Below, in pieces: positions 23,339-33,490 of a stretch of DNA of 64,000 nt. Under the pieces are notes generated by a model. That model was given only the letters and a program-made list of their open reading frames with translations. It made no database searches and was not told the DNA's origin. The stretch is from Camellia lanceoleosa (lineage: Eukaryota > Streptophyta > Magnoliopsida > Ericales > Theaceae): the NCBI GenBank assembly GCA_025200525.1, contig CM045758.1, forward strand, positions 65,408,598-65,472,597, given 5' to 3'. The translations under genes and the position numbers were made by a program. Each line of letters begins with the position of its first letter. The stretch's first letter is position 1.

Positions 23339-25707
23339 TGTTACGACCCAAACCCGGCCCCATGGGTTTAGCACCGTAACCGGCCAGTAATCCGAGATTA
23401 CCGAAGGCCTGCTTAACAGTAGTACAGTAAAACAGAGTTCAGGGCCTGGCGGAAGCCAATACAGTAAATAAATAATGTCCATTGAGCTGTGACAGTTTGT
23501 ATGCCAAAAAGATTTTTCCTACATTTATACTTTCAGTACAGAACAGTTTGCACAAAATATACAATCAGTCAAAACTAGGACTTAATCCCTATTAAACAGT
23601 ACAGTACGGTGCTATCAGTCTATACAGTAATCCAAAACAGTACGGAGACAGACGGGGGAAAAACAAAGCACCCCAAAGCCATAGCATGGCAACTCGGAAC
23701 CTCGCAGTGAGGCACAAAGGCTGGCTTGACAAAACTGGAGTCTAACCCACGCTCCTAGCCCCGATATGGTGGCTGAGCACCTACATATATATATATATAT
23801 AAACAGTGAGCTAAAGCCTAGTGAACAACATAATGCGTAAAGAGGTTAAGAATGAAATGTCCTTACAGTAATGAAAACAGTTCATTAAACAATATTTCAG
23901 TCTTTCAGTCAGAACAGTTATTCAGTCATATGTGGTACATCCATTAGCATAGCAGTAAACAGTAGGTCTTAAAGACCGAACAGTAATGATGGCCATCAAT
24001 CAGTAAACAGTAGTGGTTTCACGAGGGAACCGACAGAGATCTCTGTAACGGTAACAGTAAACAGTAGGTGCTAAAGATGCCACAGTACAGTTCAGAAATA
24101 AAGGACATACATTCCTTCAATAAATAATACCAGTTCAGTAAACAGTTCAGTTCAGTATTCGAAAGATAATCATTTTGAACATATCTTTACACAATTGTTA
24201 CTCACAGAGTTTGGGCTACAGTATGCTAGAGCGTGTCTTCCCAGTCGCCAACCCTACACAGTTCACAGGTTGAACACACACTAAGCTACACAGTTGGGAA
24301 ATGTCATAACTTAATCCCTAATTTTCCTTAGTGTGTTCTACATCTATATCCTCATTAAGATGCCTTAAACTAGGCCTAAGAATGCCTAGAATGGGATGAG
24401 GATGCAAAGATGCACTCAGAAAATATTTTACAAAACTTGTTGGAAACAGGGGTCTCGCTCGAGCGAGCCTTCCTTCGCTCGAGCGAGCTTGCAAAATCAA
24501 AGGGATCGTTCGAGCGAGGAATCCTTCGCTCGAGCGGTCTATCAAAAATGCAAAAGTACTGGATGTTGCAAATTCACGCTCGAGCCACCAATTCTTCGCT
24601 CGAACGTGTCTCAGAGTAAAGGTTGGTCGCTCGAGCGAGGAATCCTTCACTCGAGCGAAGGAGCCAAATTCTGGAATTTCCAGATTTGCCTCCCAAGCTC
24701 AAACCAAGCATTCTTCCACTCTATACTCGACCTCTTGAGCCCAAATTCTGGAAAACAAATTCAAACTCAATATTCAACAAGTTCCAAAGCTCGATTTATG
24801 AATTCAAGCCCCAATGGTGAGTTAGTTAAAACCATATTCAAACCCATTTTCAAGAATATGAAGAACATGCAAACATGCATGAATTCAAATCATTTCAAAG
24901 CTTCAATTTGATGCTCTAGTGAGCCAAATGTTCCAAAAACAAGTTGAAAACATGGACCATTGCAAGATTATGAACATGCATGTGAGGAATGATGGATTAC
25001 AACCTCAAAACTTGCCAATATGCACATGCATGCAACAATTTAGCTCTAATTTAACATTATATGGACCAATTCAAGGCTCAAATCACTAGAGGCTCAAGAA
25101 CTAAGCATGAACAAGTTCAAAGACATTAATAAAAGGTTAAATTCTCTTACCTCAGTCTTCAATTACTAGCCTTGAAGTTCAATTTGCCAACATATGCGTC
25201 AATTTCCTCAAGGATTATCAAATCATAGCCAAAATCCCTCCATCTCTCTCTAATTTCGGTTGAGAGGCCACAAATGAGCTGATGAAGTGTTTTTGATTCC
25301 ATGAATACAAGTCTCAACAAATGTAGAGTAGTGGCCACTAAGTGGCGTTTTGGTAAATAAGTCAAACTTTACGTTTTATCTATTTTTTTAATCTAATTTA
25401 ACCATACTAAATCAATTTTCAGATAAATGTGCCATAAAATAACATTAATTATGATAAACACAGAACATTAATCAATTTTGGCTTCGGCTGCCGATAAGGC
25501 CTTCAATTTGCAGTTTAATGCATAAGACGAGAACAGATAATTTGGCAGTCAAACAGATAGATTGTGCATTTAAACAGTTACAGTCAATCGATTCAGTTTC
25601 GGATCTCAGTCAGTCAGTTCGGTACTTTAATCAATTCCATTATCAATCATGTTCGGCCTCGATGTAAATCAAGAGGTAATCAAGATGTGATGGCGAGGGT
25701 TGTTACA
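23339..25707 (-). mobile_element. Solo LTR #6, family B, inside solo LTR #5
   Basis: AAAAT at 23334-23338 is repeated at 25708-25712. On the minus strand it begins TGTAACAACCCTCGCC and ends CCGGGTTTGGGTCGTAACA. The length of 2,369 bp matches LTR #2 after removal of its MITE. A 200-bp zone (24450-24660) carries eight near-copies of CGCTCGAGCG. Confidence 0.9.
24450..24660. repeat. Cluster of CGCTCGAGCG palindromes
   Basis: Copies at about 24454, 24475, 24507, 24523, 24575, 24595, 24628 and 24648. The first is a perfect 14-base palindrome CTCGCTCGAGCGAG. Several come in pairs separated by a GAGGAATCCTTC-like spacer that is itself palindromic. A related cluster lies in the separate LTR at 45042-47128. 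Confidence 0.85.
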
Positions 25708-27371
25708 AAAATAAAGAAAACAATCAACTCAATGGATGGATGGTTATATCCTAGTTCCTTTCACATCCATGAGAACCCATCATATGATTACAACAAGCTA
25801 ATAGTGAAGTACAAAACTTATAAATAAAGAACAAAGAGAAAAGATGAAAATAGTTCAAAAGTTTCACCTCTTGAAAGAGAGTGAACTTCTTGATTGTCAA
25901 AATCTTTCTTGGCACCCTCAAGGTCCTTTAGATATGGCTTAGAGTTCTTAGGATCCTTACCAAGAAGCTTGGACTCAAGCTTTAATGGAGTTTTGATGGT
26001 TAATGTATGAGAAATGGAAATTGAAGATGAAGTGTACGAGGTGGGCTCTCAAACAAGTCTCTTGGCTTTTAGAAATATTTTGTAACCTCTTAGAAATATT
26101 TCTCAACCTTAATTTTAGCTTTAATGGAGTTTTGGGTGGTGTATCAGTGAAGAAACAACAAAGAAAAGGGAGAAAGAAGTTGAACATGAGGTGTGGGTGT
26201 AAACAAAAAATTTTGTTACCCTTTAAAATGAAGTGGGAGATATGATATTTACAGACTTTTGAGGCAAAGAAAATATTTGAGAAATTTGTAGAGGGAGCCC
26301 AAAGGCAAAATATCTAATATATTTATGTATAATTCGGAGAAAATGTCGAATTTCCCGAAATTGCTCTGTTTTCCGAAAAAAATCATCCGACTAGCCGAAA
26401 AATTGTTTCCTTGCTTAATTTACAAAGAAAATATAACACTTGAATTTTCAAAATGCAAGCCTCGAAATTTTGTAGAAATGTTTGAAAATGGGTGTAAGAT
26501 GATCTAAAATATTTTGGCTAAAATATGTGTAAGGTTGAGATTAAAGCTTAAACCTAGCTCTGATGCTGAGGAATTCGTAAGATAGCACATTCCAATTTTC
26601 ATCATCAGGTGTTCAAAAAATAACACCTAAGTCTTAGAGCCAGTCAAAATGGGGTGTCTATACTTTGCCATTCCCAGATGTTGATACATATCAAACAGAG
26701 ATTCTGACATTGCATTTAGAATGTGTCCTCAACAAATGTAGTTGTCATTCTCTCATTTGGTTTTACTATGGGTTTGCTCCACCGTCTTGTCTTCTTACTC
26801 TGCCAGATAGGGAGTAGTCAGTGCATAGAACATTTTGAGGATGATGAGCAGAAAGTGCATTTTCTTTTGCCAGTGTCGAAAATTTCCTCCATCAAATCAG
26901 TCAAGCTTCATGAATTCTTGATTCATTTTCTGAATACACATCGCCATATCAAAATATTATCTTCAGATTGTTGGAGCAATTCAGTTGGTGGCCTTCAAGT
27001 CGTTAAAACTTGGCAATGATCTTGTCTATGTAGAATAGAAAATTGGTGTTTTAAGTCGCGCTACTTAGTCGCTTTCCTAAAGACAATATTTGCACTCACC
27101 AATAGGTGTGTAGGAGATTACAGCAAATTCGCCTCCACGATATAATGAAGCTTGAAGTCTATCGGCGTCTGCACTGACGACAGTAAATCAAAATGCTCTT
27201 GATATAATAAAAAAAATCAAGACATTGATAATCAAGTCTACAGAATTTGATTACAAGTAAGAAAAATAGAAATTTGCTTAAGAAACTCTTTATTGAAAAC
27301 TCTAAATCAAGAAAGAGAATTGCAGGAATACTTTTAGAATTTTGGATGGATTGGAATGGCTGATTTTGCAG

Positions 27372-27383
27372 CCTATTTATAGG
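27372..27383 (-). promoter_or_regulatory. TATA-box region of the copia 5' LTR
   Basis: CCTATTTATAGG, identical to the copy in the 3' LTR, gives a TATAAATA core on the coding (minus) strand about 450 bp upstream of the gag start. Confidence 0.6.
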
Positions 27384-27979
27384 CCTTGATGTATCTAATC
27401 GAATAGTCACATTCCTTGATCGTATCCAATTAGATCTGACCGTTGGATCGATAATCTATGGTGCTGATCATTCTCTCACCGAATAAATGCTTTAACTAAT
27501 CACACATGATCACAATCGAGTGCCATCTCAACTGTACGATTGTGCGCATCTCTAATCAACGGCTATGATCAAACTGTTTCAGATCGGACACGTAATCATT
27601 CGATCAGTTGGTTGACTCATCGCCAACTGACGCCACATCACTGCCACAGGGAGTTGACTGTATTCTACGTCACCCATGCCACGTCTGATCCAAATAGAAA
27701 AGCACCATCATGGCGCCTTGCAATAAATGTAAATGCGCCATCAAATGCTACACAACCCATGCCACGCGTGCATATGCAGATTGCGGTGTGAATGCATGTA
27801 CACTAGCATCCATTCCACAATTTCATATTTAAAGGAATATTTCATGTAGCACTTTATTAAGTACTCCATATTTTTCTTTCTTTCCAATGTGGGATAAAGT
27901 TCTCAAACTTATTTCAAACTTTTCAAAAAAACAAGAAAGGTTTTGAAAACATCCAAAAACTAAATTATAAATTTTAAAA

Positions 27980-28454
27980 GGGAAAATTAGTCAAAACCCC
28001 TCCATTGGACCTTTATTTAGTGAAAAGGACAGCTTATTTTATTTTATTTCATAATCTCCCTAAGAAAAAAACACATAATTGAGTAAGGACAAAATAAAAT
28101 ATCTTTTTTTTTCTTAGACAATATTGTCAGAGAACCAGAGTAATATATTACTGTAAAATAGAGTAACATATTACTGTCAAATAAAGTAATATGTTACTAT
28201 TACTATTTATATCAATTTCGACGATAATAAATTTTATTTTTTTTTTAAGAATTTCATAGTCAACATAGATCTTATTTGATAGATCTTAATGGGAGAATTC
28301 TAAAAATACTAATTTTATTAAAAATCGATATCTACATCAAAATTTATAATATTTTAAAATTTAATATTTTGATAATAATAATATATGTTGGACTTTTCAA
28401 AAAAAATATTTGTACTTATCCTTAATATATGAAAGGACTTTGACCAAATCTCCC
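27980..28454. mobile_element. Mutator-like MITE inside the copia 5' LTR
   Basis: Starts GGGAAAATTAGTCAAAACCC. Its right end, reversed, reads GGGAGATTTGGTCAAAGTCC. The other copia LTR lacks it, which fixes the boundaries approximately. The flanking 9 bases match at only 6 positions (ATTTTAAAA versus TTTCCAAAA), so an aged 9-bp duplication is plausible but not proven. Confidence 0.65.
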
Positions 28455-28490
28455 TTTCCAAAAACTATTTTGAAAATTGCCAACATAAAA

Positions 28491-29063
28491 CACTGAAACT
28501 CACAAACTTATAGCGTGCCTGCATTCTATTTATGCAATCCTAATATTAGTGTCATGCAAATGGTCCCCAAAGGAATAGGTTAGGAGATGGTTAATACTTG
28601 CGATTGCTGGGGGTAAATGGGCCACTTTATGATTTCTATTTTCTAGGTGGAGTGTCACAATTTTTTCCCTATAGACTATCATTGTCCATGAACACGTATG
28701 AAAAAGCTTGATGTTAACCTGTCTTTTAATGTGAGCGGATGACATAAGGTTGAACATGTGTACTTGTTGCCTATCTCGACAAACTTTTGAAGGAGGTATT
28801 TGATATATGCCCATTGATATCCATTTACACCAATTCATAAAAATGGTCCTATAGTTTTATTGGAAAACCAGTAATGTACTTGTGTGATTATGTACTTTAT
28901 TAAATTATAATTAGAAAATAAAATAGAATGTGACGTTTGGAATTTATTTAAATAAAAAATAATTAATTAAATACATTTTATTCAAAATAAATAAACAAAA
29001 AATACAAATTACAAGGATTATGAAGTGTATTTTTTTTTTCCCAATCAGTAAGAAATTTTACAA
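28491..29063. other. Spacer right of the copia nest
   Basis: Continues the sequence interrupted by the copia element. A minus-strand open frame at 28530-28838 (102 codons, starting MNWCKWISMGIYQIPPSK) has no family I recognise and no supporting motif. I leave it uncalled. Confidence 0.4.
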
Positions 29064-29066
29064 TAA

Positions 29067-29968
29067 GGGTGTGTTTGATTGACCAATTTGGATAAGGAGG
29101 ATTAGAATCCATCGGTTCAGTCTTTGAATGAATCCTGGACTATTTGGTTGGATTGGATATGTATCATGTGTTTGTTTTTTCATTTTTCATGGGATTAGAT
29201 GTTTGGAAAAGACTATTTTTAGTGAATCTAACGTTTGGTTGGATGGACTGGATAGGATAAATGAACAAAAGACTATTTTACCCTTTTTCAATTGTTTACT
29301 AAGTAATCGCAATATTAAACATATCTTTAATATTTTAATTATTTTTAGCTAGATTAAATAAAATTTTATTTTATTTTATTTTTTACACAATTAAATAAAT
29401 TTATTTTTTAAAAAAAAATAAATAAATACATAAAATATCAATAAAAATATATATTATTTTTTTAATTAAAATTTTAAATAAATTTGTTTTTAAAAATAAT
29501 AATAATCAAACAATGAAATTAAATAAAACATCTATTAAATTTAAATAATGAAATTAAATAAAATATAAACAAAATTTTAAAATAAAACATCAATAAAATA
29601 TCTACAAAAAATTATTTTAAAAAATTAAATAAATAAAACATCAATAAAAAGTTAAATAAAATTATTTTATTTTTAAATTGAGACATTTAAATTTTATTGA
29701 ATTTTATTAAATATAATACATAAGTAAATAGTAGAGGGTCAAAATGGTTATTTTGACCACCTAATCCCAACAGTGGATAGTCCCCCAAAAACTATCCCAT
29801 ACCCTCCCCTAGGATACAATAGTCTCCCATATGGGGGATAAGGAGTCCAGCCGGACATAGAGTCCGACAGATTAAAAAAAAATCAAACGACGGATAAAGA
29901 GCACTATTTGGATTACAATCCAAATAGTGGATAGTCCCCCCCTCTAATCCGGCGAATCAAACACGCTC
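29067..29968. mobile_element. PIF/Harbinger-like element with TAA target duplication
   Basis: TAA at 29064-29066 and 29969-29971 flanks GGGTGTGTTTGATT at the left and AATCAAACACGCTC at the right. The 902-bp element has no transposase. Its interior is very AT-rich, with A/T runs at 29360-29700. Subterminal text ('GGATTGGATATGTATC', 'GGATAGTCCCC') is shared with a second copy near 40645-41564. Confidence 0.85.
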
Positions 29969-30065
29969 TAAGAGTCCACCAACATAAAACACAAAACTCT
30001 ACAGCCATTAAACCCAACAACTATTACAAAAAATAGTCTAAACTTAATAAGAAATAATCAACTAA

Positions 30066-30456
30066 GGGTAAATTATAATAAGCTCTCTTAAACTATGAGT
30101 CATATGAACGTTGTCTCCTAAACTTCAAAACACAATAACTAACCACCTTAAATTATATCTTGTTACACTTAACACCTTCCGTTATGAATTTGTCTTAGGA
30201 TTTAAACGAAATCAGATTACATGTGAAGCACATGACACACTTATTGATTTTTTTAAGATAATAATTTATTTATATAATGATCTCAATTACACTTTATTTT
30301 CTCTATTCTAGTGGTAAAATGCAAACAGAATCATCAAATAAATGCATTATTATTCTAAAATTTTAATAAATATGTCATGTGTAACGGTTGAGTTTAAAAT
30401 TTATGAGTATAAAATAAAAATGGCTCATAGTTTAAAATAATTTACTGTAATTCATC
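30066..30456. mobile_element. Probable long-TIR MITE
   Basis: Left GGGTAAATTATAATAAGCTC followed by 'TTAAACTATGAGTCAT' mirrors the right end, which reversed reads GATGAATTACAGTAAATTAT then 'TTTAAACTATGAGCCAT'. I cannot find a clean target duplication. Confidence 0.55.
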
Positions 30457-31133
30457 AAATAATTAAATTCCACTCTCATAATGGGAGAAAAAATAATTAT
30501 TTTTTTGGTTGTTAATAAGGATTGACTTATCATGTCCAAGTTGAAATAGCATAGTTAGGCAAATGCTTTGCCTTTAATAGTAAAATAAAATAAAAATGAA
30601 CATTTGAAAAAATATAACAAATAAAATAGAAGTCTAGAGATAAAAAGCAGCGGAGACAAAAGGGTAATGATAGAAATTATTAAAAATAGTGTTCTAAAGT
30701 AATCACTAATGATATGGTATCTACTCTTTTTTTTTTTAAGACACAATAATATTGTGACAATTTCATTTACTATCACATCATTAGTGGTGACACTAATTAA
30801 TGCTCCCCTCATTTTCCGAGACAAAATTGTGAGTATGGAAAAAATGGCAGGGGGAGAATTGAGAGAGAGATCACGCGGGGAGGGGCGTGGAACGCACCAT
30901 CATGCGGATTGTGGGGTCAGACATGTCACGCGAGCCAGCAAAAGCTAAACCAAATGCATGTATTTGCGGGTGGTTATTCAGAATTTTTGAAATATAGATG
31001 AGTAATATTTTATAAGATTTTAATTGGTAAATAGAGGTAAAAATTTATGATTTATGTTGAAGATAAAAGATAATATGAGGCTAATTAATTGGTGATTGAC
31101 ATAGAGTATAATCACGTAGTGTTTTAAGATTAT
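30457..31133. other. Spacer with a small hairpin and a G+C-rich patch
   Basis: CACTAATGATATGG near 30700 and CATCATTAGTGGTGACAC near 30774 form an inverted pair. A GA/CG-rich patch (about 30840-30950) stands out from the AT-rich surroundings but has no convincing ORF. Confidence 0.4.
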
Positions 31134-31136
31134 TAA

Positions 31137-31619
31137 GGGTGTGTTTAGTTTGCTTTTGAAAGGGTGATTTTCAAAAAAAAAAAAAATTAAAGAGAAAGTT
31201 TTGAATTTTTTTTGGTTTGTTTAACTGTATATTTTGAAAGTAGTTTTGGAGTTTGAAAGTTTGGAATGATTTGATCATCTCAAACTCTCACACTCCAAAA
31301 CTATTTCTAAAATATACAATCAAATAAACTAAAAATTTCTAAACTCTTTCCTCAAGATTTTTTTTTTTTTAAATTTATCTTCCAAAATCAAACCAAACAC
31401 ACCCTTGATATTTTGTTTTAATTGAATAGATGTGTGTGAAAGAAAAAGTGATTGAGAATGAAAGAAGAGAGAGAAGAGAGAAAAGAGAGAAAAAGTGATT
31501 GATTGATATATAAGAAAAAGAGTGATTTTGAAATTTTTTTGAGAAAAATCACCAACTAAACAAAATTTTAGAAATTTTTTTTCAAAAACAACTCTCCCAA
31601 AAGCAAACCAAACAAGCCA
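31137..31619. mobile_element. PIF/Harbinger-like MITE, possibly composite
   Basis: TAA at 31134-31136 and 31620-31622 flanks GGGTGTGTTTAGTTTGCTTT and a right end that reversed reads TGGCTTGTTTGGTTTGCTTT. A second inverted end (CCAAACACACCC, about 31394-31405) lies inside, so two nested or recombined MITEs are possible. Confidence 0.65.
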
Positions 31620-31708
31620 TAAATAATTTCCCTCTATTTGTATTGTATATGATGAGACACGTGTGAGCCACACATGATTCCAAACCCTAATTATTGGCTG
31701 TTGCCGCG

Positions 31709-31894
31709 GAGAACTTCTCCATTGGTCCTGAAATATGGTTACGTGGTAATTTAAATATGTTTTAATTAATAAAAAATAAAAAATTAATATTTTTATATTA
31801 AGTAAATGAAAAATATAATATATATATATATATAAATTTATGATTCATCTAAAATATAACCATGTGTGCCAAAAGGACCAATCAATAATTTTCC
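31709..31894. mobile_element. Mutator-like MITE with perfect 9-bp duplication
   Basis: GTTGCCGCG at 31700-31708 is repeated exactly at 31895-31903. The 186-bp element has inverted ends sharing ATTGGTCC and 'ATGGTTA' in mirror positions. The target sequence is relatively G+C-rich (31904-31970), perhaps old promoter or gene-edge sequence. Confidence 0.8.
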
Positions 31895-32002
31895 GTTGCC
31901 GCGTGTGAACCGTCTGCTGGAACAAAAACTGCCCGTGCGTCCCATCTGATCACAGCCACCTCAGAGAGAATTCTAATGGAAGTTCTATTTATGAAACAAA
32001 TT

Positions 32003-32668
32003 AGATAAATCACGCTTTGTCTCCTAAAATTTTATCTATTTTTTATTTTGGCCTTTTAAATTTAATTTTTTTTATCTTTGACCTTTTATGGCCTTGTTTG
32101 GCAAAAGTTATTTTTTGGTTTTTTAAGCAAAAATCTAAAAAAAGACAAAATAGATTAAAATAGTCAATAAAACAAAATGTCACATCAAACTTATAATAAT
32201 TTTACTTTTTTTCTTACAAACATCACATTTAACTACAAAAAAATCAACCATCTCCTCCAACACAAAAATTTTAGTCTACTAAAATAGCCAAAAACTAAAA
32301 TAGCCAACTTCCCAACAAGGCCTATGTTTGTAATCTTTCTCACTCTGACCCCTTAAATTTAATTTTTTTTCAATTTGACCCTTCATATTTACAATCCTTC
32401 TCACTTTACTCCTCAACTAACTTTCATTTTTTTGCATCTTTTGTGAATTTTTTACATCACATGTGGAGCTCATGTGTTGGTGATGTGACAAATTCTGTTA
32501 GTTTTTTAGATGAAAGTTAGTCTAGGAGTAAAGTAAGAAAAATTGTAAATATAAAGGGTCAAAGTAGGAAGGATTACAAACATAAAGAGTCAAAATCAGA
32601 AAAATCAAACTTAGAGGGCCAAAGTAAGAAATGGTTAAAACTTTAGGAGAGCAAAGTGTAATTTACCC
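32003..32668. mobile_element. Long-TIR Mutator-like MITE with a nested PIF-like MITE
   Basis: The left end AGATAAATCACGCTTTGTCT mirrors the right end, which reversed reads GGGTAAATTACACTTTGCTC. Inverted similarity extends over 200 bp with phrases 'TTTGACCCTTYATRTTT' and 'CTCCTMAACTAACTTTCAT'. The nested 233-bp MITE is described separately. The flanking duplication is unclear. Confidence 0.65.
32090..32322. mobile_element. Nested PIF-like MITE (GGCCTTGTTTGG end)
   Basis: TAT at 32087-32089 and 32323-32325 flanks GGCCTTGTTTGGCAAAAG and a right end reading TTCCCAACAAGGCC. It is the same end family as 18709-18848. Confidence 0.75.
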
Positions 32669-32711
32669 AAAAAATTGGGACAATTACGTAATAGAGGAAG
32701 TTAGGAAACAC

Positions 32712-33030
32712 TAGGATAAATTATAACTACATCCTTTGAAATTTGTTTAAATATAAATGGCCTTATATGGTTTTAGAAATTATATCTCGTTTTTTAGAAG
32801 TTTTTAAATTCATTACAAATGACCCATTTTATTAATAAACTATCAAGTCAATTAATAATTTTTAATGATGTCAGAATTATATTTCACTTAAACAGTAGTT
32901 AGGAATTTTATTTTCTAATTAATTCTGTAAAATAAAATTTTTTTTACAAGATATTTGTAATTTTTTCAAATCATAGAGAATAATTTGTATTTTAAGTATA
33001 CCTCAAGAGTGTATTTGTAATTTATACGAA
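32712..33030. mobile_element. Probable MITE
   Basis: AGGATAAATTATAACTACAT near 32712 mirrors a right end that reversed reads CGTATAAATTACAAATACAC. Boundaries are approximate and no target duplication was fixed. Confidence 0.45.
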
Positions 33031-33349
33031 TAAGTATCACAAATCAGTAAAGAATCTTTTAAAATTACATAAGAATTTATGGGTTAAAAAGAAAGAATGA
33101 GGACTTAATAGAACACGAACCTTACTGATAAGACCTTGAAGTAATTAATCCTTATTTTAATTATGTAGATTTCTATAAATTTTGAATTTAATTTTTAATA
33201 ATTAAATTAGAAACAGTCATTCCTAAACAAATGATTTTTTACCTCACAAAAAAAAACCAAATATCATTAAAAATAATCAATTATCACATGAGCGTTAAAA
33301 TAAATTTAAACCACACTATTTTACTTAAGAAAAATGCCTCATACACCCG

Positions 33350-33367
33350 CTGGGGGTCGACCCCCAG
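33350..33367. repeat. Perfect 18-base palindrome
   Basis: CTGGGGGTCGACCCCCAG is self-complementary over its full length and sits in a G+C-rich patch (33340-33470) that also holds GGTGGCGCC and GGCGGCGCCAC. It could be a strong hairpin or cruciform. No associated gene is visible. Confidence 0.9.
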
Positions 33368-33490
33368 TGAGGTGGCGCCCTGTGATTGGGGCAAAAAAAA
33401 ACTGGGATTATATTTTTTTTATTTTTTTGGGGCGGCGCCACATTAGGGCGCGACCCAAAGTATGCAGCAAGGTTGTTTACTTAATAATAT

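Larger units (their letters stand above)
23066..25850. repeat. Tandem repeat of about 130-160 bp in solo LTR #5, split by solo LTR #6
   Basis: The phrase 'GGATGGGTGGCTAYWTT...CCCTCCACATCCAYRAGGT' occurs at about 23076, 23217 and, after the inserted LTR, 25735. Between copies are 'ACATCTATRTACAA' and 'AAGTAAGAAGAG'. Three units are visible. Confidence 0.7.
20962..26662 (-). mobile_element. Solo LTR #5, family A, inserted in copia gag
   Basis: CTTTG at 20957-20961 is repeated at 26663-26667, and the copia gag reading frame resumes across the gap. The terminal TG/CA have each mutated to TA (TATGGGATATT at the left; GGGGTGTCTATA at the right), as expected for C-to-T decay. Removing nested LTR #6 leaves about 3.3 kb, equal to LTR #1. 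The minus-strand start 'TATAGACACCCCATTTTGAC' is the family A start. Confidence 0.85.
19172..26926 (-). pseudogene. Copia gag remnant split by two solo LTRs
   Basis: Gag starts near 26926 with MNQEFMKLD, then a stop, then FDGGNFRHWQKKMHFLL, typical of the copia gag N-terminus. It runs to SESLFDMYQHLGMAK, where solo LTR #5 is inserted. It resumes at 20961 as KQLWDTL(stop)SKYLTNDAT...FMCFTMMDTKPIMKQFYE, is split again by solo LTR #4, and continues from 19529 as SQFRQKNMNMDESIIVSSII. The zinc knuckle near 19180-19260 is broken. It reads roughly C-stop-HYGKQDTF...NKCRSYKKK across a frameshift, so the CCHC set is lost. Target duplications CTTTG and CAGAA lie exactly at the joins. Confidence 0.85.
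3437..28485 (-). mobile_element. Degenerate Ty1/copia retrotransposon, expanded by nested insertions
   Basis: TAAAA at 3432-3436 is repeated at 28486-28490, flanking an element that starts TGTTGG and ends CCAACA. Two homologous LTRs (3437-15390, interrupted, and 26969-28485) bracket gag and pol in minus orientation. Without its insertions the element would be about 6.6 kb, normal for plant copia. Gene order is gag, protease, integrase, reverse transcriptase, RNase H, which defines Ty1/copia. All coding parts carry stops, frameshifts or insertions, so it is inactive. It is the oldest layer of the stack, since every other insertion in this interval lies inside it. Confidence 0.9.
26969..28485 (-). 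repeat. 5' LTR of the copia element
   Basis: Begins (minus strand) TGTTGGCAATTTTCAAAATA at 28485 and ends GAATTGCTCCAACA at 26969. It matches the 3' LTR throughout, apart from a Mutator-like MITE at about 27980-28454. Without the MITE it is about 1,040 bp. I do not see a clean primer-binding site next to it at 26968; the expected tRNA-Met complement is decayed or absent. Confidence 0.85.

Noticed and set aside
24396..24911. 171-codon + strand ORF and shorter ORFs over the CGCTCGAGCG cluster
   Set aside because: They lie inside a solo LTR with clear duplications. The frame is kept open by the repeated SLERAF/SSERA-like translations of the palindrome.
26723..27019. 98-codon + strand ORF
   Set aside because: Antisense to the copia gag N-terminus and the start of its 5' LTR.
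28530..28838. 102-codon minus-strand ORF as a gene
   Set aside because: No recognisable motif, no splice or promoter support, and it borders a repeat-derived spacer.
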